Source: Ramlibacter sp. Leaf400 (lineage in GTDB: Bacteria > Pseudomonadota > Gammaproteobacteria > Burkholderiales > Burkholderiaceae_C). Taken from it: 64,000 bases of DNA. The stretch spans positions 334,654-398,653 of the forward strand of contig NZ_LMQL01000001.1 in NCBI RefSeq assembly GCF_001424545.1, in the 5' to 3' direction. Numbering within the stretch: the first letter of the stretch is position 1; each line of letters starts with the position of its first letter. The translations under genes and the position numbers were made by a program. The notes under the pieces are model-generated. The model ran no database searches. It was not told the origin of the DNA and was given only the letters and a program-made list of their open reading frames with translations. Of the stretch, positions 23,232 to 30,168 are shown in pieces.

Positions 23232-25385
23232 TCAGGCGGGCTGCAACGCACGGACGAAGGCGCCGCGCAGGGAGTGGAACAGGCGTTCGTGCCAGCGCGG
23301 GTTCTGCACGACCTCGGCACGGTAGAAGCTGGGGCACAGCGTGGCCGCATGGGCGTTGGCGCCGCACAGGCCGCAGCCCACGCAGCCGTCGATCACGGTG
23401 GCGACCGGGTCGACCTTGAGCGGGTCGGGGTTGTCCTTGAGCGTGAGCGTCGGGCAGCCGGACAGGCGGATGCAGGCGTGGTCGCCGTTGCACACGTCCT
23501 CGTCGACGCCGTACTTGACGCGCACCACGCGCTTGCCCTTCTTCAGCAGGCCGGCGATCCAGGGCTTGATGCGGCGCTGGCGCTCCAGCTGGCATTCGCC
23601 TTCGGCCACGATCACCTTCAGGCCGTTGAAGTCGCTGGTGAACGCCTCGATCAGCGTGCGGCGCATCGCCTCCACCTCGTAGGTGTGGACGGTGCGCATC
23701 CACTGGATGCCCAGGCCCTGCAGCGTCGACTCGATGGTGCGGTTGGTGTGGACCACGCTCTTGCTCTTGTCGCCGCCCTCGAACTTCGCATCGTCGGCCG
23801 GCGTGGAGATGATCTCCTGCGTGCCCGTCGCCGAGGTGTAGCCGTTCTTGAAGATCAGCAGGACCGCGTCGTCGCCGTTGAAGAGGGCGCTCTGCACGCC
23901 GGTGAGCAGGCCGTTGTGCCAGAAACCGCCGTCGCCCATGATGGCCAGCGTGCGCTTCTGCATCATGGGCGACACGCCGGCGCGGCTGGCCAGGCTCATG
24001 CCGTAGCCCAGGATGGAGTGGCCCATGGAGAAGGGCTCGAAGGTGCCGAAGGCATGGCAGCCGATGTCGGCGGCCACGTGCACCGGGCCCATCTGCTGCT
24101 GCGCCAGCTTGAGCGCAGCGAACACCGGGCGTTCGGGGCAGCCGATGCAGAAGCTCGGCGGGCGCGCGGGCAGGGGTTTGGCGAGCAGGGCGGTGGCCGC
24201 TTCGCGGCGTTCGCGGTTCGCGGTGAGCCAGCGCTTGGCGGTTTCCGGGCCTTCGCCCGGCAGGTAGCTGGAAGCGAACTGCGTCAGGCCCTGCGACAGC
24301 ACCTCCACCGTGTACTCGCCGCCCGAAGGCAGCAGGTCCTTGCCGTGCAGGCGCGTCTGCAGGTCGCGCCGGCGCAAGTGGGTGGCGATCTCCTGTTCGA
24401 TGTACTCGGGCTGGCCTTCCTCGACCACCAGCACGGCGCGCTTGCCGGCGCAGAACTCGGCGACCTGCTCGGGCACCAGCGGACAGGTGACGTTCAAGAC
24501 CAGCAGCGGGATCTCGCTGGCGCCGAAGGCGTCGGCCAGGCCCAGCTGCTGCAGGCTGCGCACCAGCGCGTTGTACAGGCCGCCCTGGACGATGATGCCC
24601 ACGTCCTCGTGGCGCCCGGGCATCAGCTCGTTGAGCCGGTTCTCCACGATGTAGCGGCGCGCCGCCGGGATGCGCTCCTCGGCCTTGAGCTTCTCGTGCC
24701 GGAAGGTCACCGGCGGGTGCGCCAGGCGCATGTAGTCGAAGGCCGCCGGCTGCTCCATCAGCTGCCGGGTCGACACCGCCGGCGGCAGGTTGTCGCGGGC
24801 CTCGAAGCTGCCGCGCACGTGGCAGGCGCGGATGCGCAGCTCCAGGATGGCCGGCATGTTGGAGGCCTCCGACAGCCGGAAGCCGTGCTCGACCATGTCC
24901 ACCATCTGCGGCAGGTCGGGCCGCGGGTCCAGCAGGCACATGGTGGACTTGAGCGCGTAGGCGTGGGTACGCTCCTGGATCACCGAGGCGCCTTCGCCGT
25001 AGTCCTCGCCCACCACGATCAGCGCGCCGCCCTTGACGCCCGGCGACGACAGGTTGGACAGCGCATCGGACGCCACGTTGGTGCCCACGATGGACTTCCA
25101 GGTCACCGCGCCGCGCAGCGGGTAGTGGATCGAGGCGCCCAGCATCGCGGCCGCGGACGCCTCGTTGGAGCAGGCCTCCACGTGCACGCCCAGCTCGTCC
25201 AGGTAGGGCTTGGCCTGGACCATCACGTCCAGCAGGTGGGAGACGGGCGCGCCCTGGTAGCCGCCGACGTAGGCGACCCCGGACTGCAGCAGCGCCTTGG
25301 TGATGGCGAGGATCCCCTCGCCGTGGAACACCTCGCCCTGCTTGAGGCGCAGCTGTTCGATTTCCTTGCTGAAAGAGACTTCCAA
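23232..25385 (-). CDS. iorA: Indolepyruvate ferredoxin oxidoreductase subunit alpha
   Basis: About 717 residues. Alpha-type pyrimidine domain at the N-terminus (FHGEGILAITKALLQSGVAYVGGYQGAPVSHLLDV), a TPP-binding beta-type domain (CIGCPERP, then ADIGCHAFGTFEPF, MGDGGFWHNGLLTG) and a C-terminal iron-sulfur region (CNGDHACIRLSGCP and CVGCGLCGANAHAATLCP). Catalyses coenzyme-A dependent oxidative decarboxylation of aryl pyruvates. TTG 25385 is chosen because GGAG lies 7 nt upstream and family proteins begin shortly before SKEIEQLRL; ATG 25439 has no RBS and would leave only 34 bp to the divergent LysR gene. Confidence 0.9.
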   Translation of the reverse strand: MEVSFSKEIEQLRLKQGEVFHGEGILAITKALLQSGVAYVGGYQGAPVSHLLDVMVQAKPYLDELGVHVEACSNEASAAAMLGASIHYPLRGAVTWKSIVGTNVASDALSNLSSPGVKGGALIVVGEDYGEGASVIQERTHAYALKSTMCLLDPRPDLPQMVDMVEHGFRLSEASNMPAILELRIRACHVRGSFEARDNLPPAVSTRQLMEQPAAFDYMRLAHPPVTFRHEKLKAEERIPAARRYIVENRLNELMPGRHEDVGIIVQGGLYNALVRSLQQLGLADAFGASEIPLLVLNVTCPLVPEQVAEFCAGKRAVLVVEEGQPEYIEQEIATHLRRRDLQTRLHGKDLLPSGGEYTVEVLSQGLTQFASSYLPGEGPETAKRWLTANRERREAATALLAKPLPARPPSFCIGCPERPVFAALKLAQQQMGPVHVAADIGCHAFGTFEPFSMGHSILGYGMSLASRAGVSPMMQKRTLAIMGDGGFWHNGLLTGVQSALFNGDDAVLLIFKNGYTSATGTQEIISTPADDAKFEGGDKSKSVVHTNRTIESTLQGLGIQWMRTVHTYEVEAMRRTLIEAFTSDFNGLKVIVAEGECQLERQRRIKPWIAGLLKKGKRVVRVKYGVDEDVCNGDHACIRLSGCPTLTLKDNPDPLKVDPVATVIDGCVGCGLCGANAHAATLCPSFYRAEVVQNPRWHERLFHSLRGAFVRALQPA

Positions 25386-25473
25386 GATGCGGCTCCGGTC
25401 GGTGCAGCCGGCGAGTGTGCGCTTCGTGCCGGTATCCATCAATACAATGAACCGACTAAGCGTCATAAGCAGG

Positions 25474-26379
25474 ATGCATCTCAACGACGTCGACCTCAAC
25501 CTGCTGCGGCTGTTCGATGCGGTCTACCGGGCGCGCAGCGTGAGCCGCGCCGCCGAACGCCTGGGGCTCACCCAGCCGGCCGCCAGCCAGGGGCTGCAGC
25601 GGCTGCGCACGCTCATCCGCGACCCGCTCTTCATGCGCGCGGCCGGCGGCGTGCAGCCCACGCCCAAGGCCGAGCGGCTGGCGCCCGCGGTGGCCAGTGC
25701 GCTGGCCACGCTGGAGCTGGCGCTGGGCGAATCGGCGGGGTTCGAGCCGGCGCGGGCGCAGCGCACCTTCCGCATCCACATGAGCGACATCGGCGAAGGC
25801 CGCTTCCTGCCCGAGCTGATGGTGGCGCTGCGCGAGCAGGCGCCCGGCGTGCGCATCGAGACGCTGCCGCTGCGCCGCGAGGAGATCGCCGACGCGCTGG
25901 ACGCCGGCCGCATCGACTTCGCCTTCGGCTTCCTGCCCACGGTGCGGGACACGCAGCGTTCGGAGCTGCTGCGCGACCGCTACATCGTGCTGCTGCGCGA
26001 GGGCCATCCCTTCACCCGCAAGCGCCGCACCGGCGCGGCCCTGCTGCAGGCGCTGCGCGAACTCGAGTTCGTCAACGTGCGCACCCATTCGGACACGCTG
26101 CGCATCCTGCAGCGGCTTCGGGTGGAGGAGCGGCTGCGGCTGACCACCGAGCACTTCATGGTGCTGCCCGCCATCGTGCGCGCCACCGACCTGGCGGTGA
26201 TCATGCCGCGCGACATCGCGCTCGGCTTCGCGGCCCAGGGCGGCTACGCCATCGTCGAGCCGCCGGTGGCGGGGCGCGACTTCACCGTGTCGCTGCACTG
26301 GAGCCGCCGCTTCGAGGCCGAGCCGGGCAATGCCTGGCTGCGCGGGCGCATCGAGGCGCTGTTCCGCGAAGGCGACTGA
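25474..26379 (+). CDS. LysR-family transcriptional regulator (divergent from iorA)
   Basis: 301 residues. Typical N-terminal helix-turn-helix: LNLLRLFDAVYRARSVSRAAERLGLTQPAASQGLQRLR, then a two-lobed periplasmic-binding-like effector domain (FRIHMSDIGEGRFLPELMVALREQAPGVRIETLPL) of the NodD/SyrM-NahR group. Divergently placed 88 bp from the iorA start, the standard arrangement for control of the iorA-iorB-tctC-thioesterase operon; an aromatic acid effector would fit. ATG 25474 has an AGG site close upstream. Confidence 0.92.
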   Translation: MHLNDVDLNLLRLFDAVYRARSVSRAAERLGLTQPAASQGLQRLRTLIRDPLFMRAAGGVQPTPKAERLAPAVASALATLELALGESAGFEPARAQRTFRIHMSDIGEGRFLPELMVALREQAPGVRIETLPLRREEIADALDAGRIDFAFGFLPTVRDTQRSELLRDRYIVLLREGHPFTRKRRTGAALLQALRELEFVNVRTHSDTLRILQRLRVEERLRLTTEHFMVLPAIVRATDLAVIMPRDIALGFAAQGGYAIVEPPVAGRDFTVSLHWSRRFEAEPGNAWLRGRIEALFREGD

Positions 26380-26419
26380 GGCCACAATCGTCGGCCCAGG
26401 ACCCGGAGAACCCGCCGAC

Positions 26420-27565
26420 ATGACCGCACCGCCGCTTCAGCTCGCCGTCATCGACGTCAAACCGGGCGCCGCGCTGGAGAGCCAGTCGGGCCTGCAGATG
26501 CTGCGCCCGCGCATCTACGGCGCCTGGGCCGAGCCCGTGGGCCCCAAGAAGGTGGCGGCCATCGTCATGCACCCCACCAGCAACTTCATGGGGCACTACC
26601 TGATCGGGCCGCTGGCCGACCGCGGCGTCACCTGCCTGGGGCTGAACTCTCGCTACGCCGGCAACGACACGCTGCTGCTGATGGAGCGCGTGCTGCAGGA
26701 CCTGGGCGCGGGCGTGCAGTTCCTGCGATCGGAGGGCTACGACAAGGTGGTGCTGGTGGGCAACTCGGGTGGTGCTTCGCTCGCGGCCTTCTACCAGGCG
26801 CAGGCCGAGCACCTGACGATCGACCGCCTGCTGGACGGCGACCCGGCCGGCCTGTCGCCGCAGGACCTGCCGCCGGTGCAGGGCCTGGCGCTGTGCGCGG
26901 CGCACGAGGGCCGCTCGCACCTGATGCGGCGCTGGATCGATCCCTCGGTGTTCGACGAGGCCGATCCGCTGTCGGCCAACCCCGACCTGGACATGTATGA
27001 CCCGGCCAACGGGCCGCCGTACTCGCCGCAGTTCCTGGCGCGCTTCCAGGAGGGGCAGCAGTCGCGGTTGAAGCGCATCGACACCTGGGTCGAGCACCGC
27101 CTCGCGCTGCTGCGCAGCCTGCGCACGCCGGGCAGCCCGCGCGACCAGGTGTTCGTCATCCACCGCACGCATGCCGACCCGCGCTGCCTGGACCTGTCGC
27201 TCGACGCGAACGACCGCGAGGTCGGCAGCGTGTGGGGCGCGGGCGCGGCCGGGGCGCGCGCGGTGAACTATGCGGCCAGCCAGATGGGACGCATCACCTC
27301 GCTCACGGCATTCCTCTCGCAGTGGTCGCCGCGCAGCCGCGCCGACGGGCCGTCCAACCTGGCCCGGACCTCGGTGCCGGTGCTGCTGCACACCTACACG
27401 GGGGACCAGTCGACGTTTCCCAGCACGCGCGATGCCTGGCTCGCGGCCGCCACGGGCCGCATCCGCAACATCGACGTGAAGGGGGGCAACCACTACCTGG
27501 CGGGGCAGCCGCAGCTGGTGGCGCAGGTGGCCGACGACATGGCCGCCTGGATGAAGGCCCTCTAG
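26420..27565 (+). CDS. Alpha/beta hydrolase
   Basis: 381 residues, ATG 26420 with GGAGAA at 26405-26410. The fold is shown by AIVMHPTSNFMGHYLIGPLADRGVTCLGLNSRY (oxyanion strand), nucleophile elbow VLVGNSGGASLAAFY (GNSGG, Ser) and a C-terminal catalytic His in KGGNHYLAGQP. There is a long cap between strands (residues about 150-280). Substrate unknown. Follows the LysR gene by 40 nt and could be cotranscribed with it, which hints at an ester or ring-cleavage hydrolase in the same pathway, but this is a guess. Confidence 0.82.
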   Translation: MTAPPLQLAVIDVKPGAALESQSGLQMLRPRIYGAWAEPVGPKKVAAIVMHPTSNFMGHYLIGPLADRGVTCLGLNSRYAGNDTLLLMERVLQDLGAGVQFLRSEGYDKVVLVGNSGGASLAAFYQAQAEHLTIDRLLDGDPAGLSPQDLPPVQGLALCAAHEGRSHLMRRWIDPSVFDEADPLSANPDLDMYDPANGPPYSPQFLARFQEGQQSRLKRIDTWVEHRLALLRSLRTPGSPRDQVFVIHRTHADPRCLDLSLDANDREVGSVWGAGAAGARAVNYAASQMGRITSLTAFLSQWSPRSRADGPSNLARTSVPVLLHTYTGDQSTFPSTRDAWLAAATGRIRNIDVKGGNHYLAGQPQLVAQVADDMAAWMKAL

Positions 27566-27754
27566 CGGCGCGGGGCCGCGGGGGCGTGGCGCAGGGCGCG
27601 AGGCAAGCCCCTTGCGGGGCCGACGGAGCGCCCATGCGGTTCCCAGTCCGTCTCACCTCCCGGTATCGGGATGTTCGAAAAGGCATGTTGCGGCTGCCTC
27701 AGCGGCGGCCCTGTAGGAGAGGAAGGCGAGTTGACGGGCTGAGCGGACTACAGC

Positions 27755-28003
27755 TCAGCCTGCGGGGCGGCGGCGCGGCGAGGGCACGGACTCCTTCACC
27801 AGCGTCGCGAACTCCTGAGAGGACATGGTGACCGTGCCGGCATTGCCGGAAGGCGACCAGAAATCCATGCGCGCCACGAACCAGTGGGCGCTGTCGGTGG
27901 TGCGAGCGATCGGCATCAGCTCGCGCACGACCCACAGGCGCCCGTGCGGATCGCGCAGGCGCTGGCCGACGTGGACGGGGATTTCCTGCACGGGGGAGCC
28001 CAT
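27755..28003 (-). CDS. Small hypothetical protein
   Basis: 82 residues if started at ATG 28003 (MGSPVQEIPVHVGQRLRDPHGRLWVVRELMPIARTTDSAHWFVARMDFW). The text looks like a small beta-barrel: alternating hydrophobic strands, GQRLRDPHGRLWVV. No signal peptide or helix. I do not recognise a family. First of several small unknown genes in this patch; a TCCTAC element lies about 35 nt upstream on its coding strand (complement of 28038-28043). Confidence 0.6.
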   Translation of the reverse strand: MGSPVQEIPVHVGQRLRDPHGRLWVVRELMPIARTTDSAHWFVARMDFWSPSGNAGTVTMSSQEFATLVKESVPSPRRRPAG

Positions 28004-28083
28004 GCCCGGAACGTACAACGGAAGAGGTAGCCGGCGTGTAGGAAAGAACCCCGGGTGGGCGCTTGCCGGCCCCGAGTGTCCGA

Positions 28084-28260
28084 TCAGCGCGACGGCGGGT
28101 CGGGGTCGCGCGGCCCGCGGGGGTTGCGGGACTGCTCGAGCTTCTTCCAGGCCTCCAGCGCGCTGGCCGAGCCGCGGCCCGAGCGGCCCGCACCCGTCTG
28201 CGGCCGGGTTTCGCCGGCCGGGCGCTTGCTGCTGGCGGGGGGTGGGGGCTTGCGTTCCAT
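28084..28260 (-). CDS. Very small hydrophilic hypothetical protein
   Basis: 58 residues from ATG 28260 (MERKPPPPASSKRP). Highly charged, Pro/Arg/Ser/Gly-rich, with one helix-like stretch SALEAWKKLEQS. Probably disordered. No homology recognised and no clear RBS. Support comes from codon-phase composition and an upstream TCCTAC element (complement of 28353-28358). Confidence 0.4.
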   Translation of the reverse strand: MERKPPPPASSKRPAGETRPQTGAGRSGRGSASALEAWKKLEQSRNPRGPRDPDPPSR

Positions 28261-28371
28261 GTCGCACCTGGACATGGAAGTGTTCGCGGCCCCCGGCCTG
28301 CTGGAGGTCGGAATGTGCACCGCATGTGCGTGCGATGCGAACCGGGCCGCGCGTAGGACCGGACAGACGCG

Positions 28372-28575
28372 TCAGTCCCGGCTGCCGGGGCCTACCGTGG
28401 GGTCGTCCTGGACGCGCTGGGACTCCTGCTCGCGCAGGTGGGTCAGCACGCTGGCCATGCCTTCGCCGCTGCGGGGGCGACGGCGGCCGGCCGCGCCCGT
28501 GGGTTCGTCCTGTGCCCGCTGCTCCTGCTGCCGGGCTTCGTCCTGATTCTCTTTTCTTACGTCTTTCTCATTCAT
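28372..28575 (-). CDS. Small charged hypothetical protein
   Basis: 67 residues from ATG 28575 (MNEKDVRKENQDEARQQEQRAQDEP). Dominated by Glu, Gln, Asp and Arg, with no hydrophobic core until the C-terminal ASVLTHLREQESQRVQ helix; likely disordered and stress-related in character, but no family can be named. Lies in the same orientation as the two small genes to its left. The RBS is weak. Confidence 0.4.
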   Translation of the reverse strand: MNEKDVRKENQDEARQQEQRAQDEPTGAAGRRRPRSGEGMASVLTHLREQESQRVQDDPTVGPGSRD

Positions 28576-28821
28576 CCGGGTACCGCTGATCCACGCATTC
28601 GATGGCCCGCACCTTAGTCGGCAATCGCTCGTCCGTGTGTCAGCCGCCGCCGACAACGCCTGAGCGTCGCGATTCAAGCTGTACCGAATCGCAATGGATG
28701 GGTTGGGGCTTTGTGGGGCTGGCGCATCGCGCACGCGCAGCGCGCCACGGAGGCTCGGCTTTACGGCGCTACCGGCTTCCCGGCGCATGGACACCGGACG
28801 ACCGGACCCCATGATGAGCTG

Positions 28822-29097
28822 ATGCTCCACACCCCCACTTCGGCCGCGCCGATGGCCGCCCGCCGCAGCGTACAGGCGGGCCTCTGGATGTTCTTCGCCG
28901 GGACGATCGCCCTCTTGTGCGGCCTGCTCGCGCAGCTGGGGGCGCAGCGCACCGCCGGCACGCTGGCCGACCGCTTCCCCGACTGGCCGACTTTCTTCGT
29001 GCCGGAATCGGCGGCCGGCTACACGGCCGCGCTGACGATGGTGTGCTGGGGCGTCTGGGCCCTGGGCCGCGGCCTGCGCCTGGCGCGCGAAGGCTAG
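28822..29097 (+). CDS. Small two-helix membrane protein
   Basis: 91 residues from ATG 28822. Two hydrophobic helices (GLWMFFAGTIALLCGLLAQL and YTAALTMVCWGVWALGRGL) flank a polar loop (DRFPDWPTFFVPE). Probably an inner-membrane protein. An internal ATG at 28852 is an alternative start. No recognised family. The 246-bp region before it (28576-28821) shows no other gene or repeat. Confidence 0.6.
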   Translation: MLHTPTSAAPMAARRSVQAGLWMFFAGTIALLCGLLAQLGAQRTAGTLADRFPDWPTFFVPESAAGYTAALTMVCWGVWALGRGLRLAREG

Positions 29098-29107
29098 GAG
29101 CAGGCTC

Positions 29108-29383
29108 CTAGGCGTTGCGCCGCGCGACCCAGTAGGTCGCGCCTTCGCTGCCGTAGCGCTCGGTGTGCGGCACGTTCGCATCGAGCTGGAAGCTCGCGCC
29201 GGGCAGCAGGTGGCGGTCGTCCAGCCACATCTCGCCCTGCACCACCAGCGCCTCGACGCCGAACGGGTGGGTGTGGCTCTCCAGCACCGTGCCCGGCGCC
29301 CACTGGCGTTCGAGCACCTCGTCGAAGCCGCGGGCCAGCGCGTCGCGCCGGAACTCATCGAAGGTGACGGCGGGGGTTTCCAT
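29108..29383 (-). CDS. Cupin-domain protein
   Basis: 91 residues from ATG 29383. A single cupin: WAPGTVLESHTHPFGVEALVVQGEMWL carries motif 1 (G-x5-HxH-like with E), and PGASFQLDANVPHTERYGSEGATY carries motif 2 with PH. The metal site would be His/His/Glu/His. Small stand-alone cupins are usually sensors or small-molecule isomerases/dioxygenases; no substrate can be assigned. Convergent with the small membrane gene at 28822, separated by a short CTAGGAGC-AGGCTCCTAG palindrome around 29095-29110. Confidence 0.8.
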   Translation of the reverse strand: METPAVTFDEFRRDALARGFDEVLERQWAPGTVLESHTHPFGVEALVVQGEMWLDDRHLLPGASFQLDANVPHTERYGSEGATYWVARRNA

Positions 29384-29571
29384 GCGCGGATTCTCGTCCC
29401 GCGCGCGCCGCCTTGCACGCGGCGGCGAGCCCGCCTCCTGCAAGCGGCGCCTTCCCTTCGCCCCCACGCCGCGCCGTTCTCCGCCCCCAACAACGGCAGG
29501 CTTCCTACAGCCGGCGCGGGGCGGCTACCGGACCATGGCTGCCAACCACCAACGCCACCACGGAGCCCGCC

Positions 29572-29769
29572 ATGTCCCCCGAGACTTCCACCCCCCTCGT
29601 CGCCATCGCCAGGCCGATGCCGGCCAGCGGCTGGACGTCCTGGGCGCCCGAAGTCGCGGAAGCGTACGAGCCCATCGACGCGGAGGCCGCGACGGTCGGC
29701 CTGCTCGGCGGCGTGGCCAGCCTGCTGATGTGGGGCTGCGCCAGCCTGCTGGCGGTCTGGTACCTCTGA
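29572..29769 (+). CDS. Small single-helix membrane protein
   Basis: 65 residues, ATG 29572, GGAG at 29562-29565. A soluble acidic N-terminal half (WTSWAPEVAEAYEPIDAEAATV) is followed by one membrane helix, GLLGGVASLLMWGCASLLAVWYL, ending at the C-terminus: a tail-anchored topology. Unknown function. A TCCTAC element at 29503-29508 lies 64 nt upstream. Confidence 0.55.
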   Translation: MSPETSTPLVAIARPMPASGWTSWAPEVAEAYEPIDAEAATVGLLGGVASLLMWGCASLLAVWYL

Positions 29770-29802
29770 GATCCCCGGAAAGCGAAGCACCTGCCGCGCG
29801 TG

Positions 29803-30132
29803 TCAGCCGCGCAGCAGGCTTTCGGCCTGCGCGGGCGTGATGCGCAGCAGGTAGCCGTGCGCCAGCGCGCGGGCGAAGTGCCGCACGCCGCTGGGCTGGT
29901 GGCGCAGCGAGACGCGATAGGCCTCGACCTCCGCCCACAGGCGGAAGGCCGGGCAGGTGAAGTAGAACCACCAGAACCGCAGCAGCCCCACCTCGCGCAT
30001 CTGCCGGCAGTGCACGGCCTCGTGCGCCAGCAGGCCGGCATCGGTGCGCACGCGCGGATGCACGAAGACCAGGCCCGGCGCGACGGTCATCCCGTCGGCC
30101 CAGAACAGCAGCGAGGTGCTCACGATGCGCAT
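29803..30132 (-). CDS. Small zincin-like protein (HEAVH motif)
   Basis: 109 residues from ATG 30132. Contains H37-E-A-V-H41 in LLAHEAVHCRQMREVG, an HExxH zinc motif, with downstream Glu68/Glu70 in WAEVEAYRV as possible third ligand, the layout of a gluzincin. A hydrophobic stretch (LLRFWWFYFTCPAF) separates them. There is no signal peptide. Similar small HExxH proteins are common as unannotated genes in bacteria and phages. Peptidase activity is inferred from the motif only. Follows xdhB on the same strand but with 36 nt gap. Confidence 0.65.
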   Translation of the reverse strand: MRIVSTSLLFWADGMTVAPGLVFVHPRVRTDAGLLAHEAVHCRQMREVGLLRFWWFYFTCPAFRLWAEVEAYRVSLRHQPSGVRHFARALAHGYLLRITPAQAESLLRG

Positions 30133-30168
30133 GCGGGCATTCTGCCCGGCCACGCAGGGTTCAGGTGC

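Noticed and set aside
23160-26423. A plus-strand open frame of 1087 codons opposite iorA and through the LysR gene
   Set aside because: Composition (His/Val/Ala/Gly/Gln-rich, no domain) is that of the complementary strand of real genes; iorA and the LysR gene explain the region fully.
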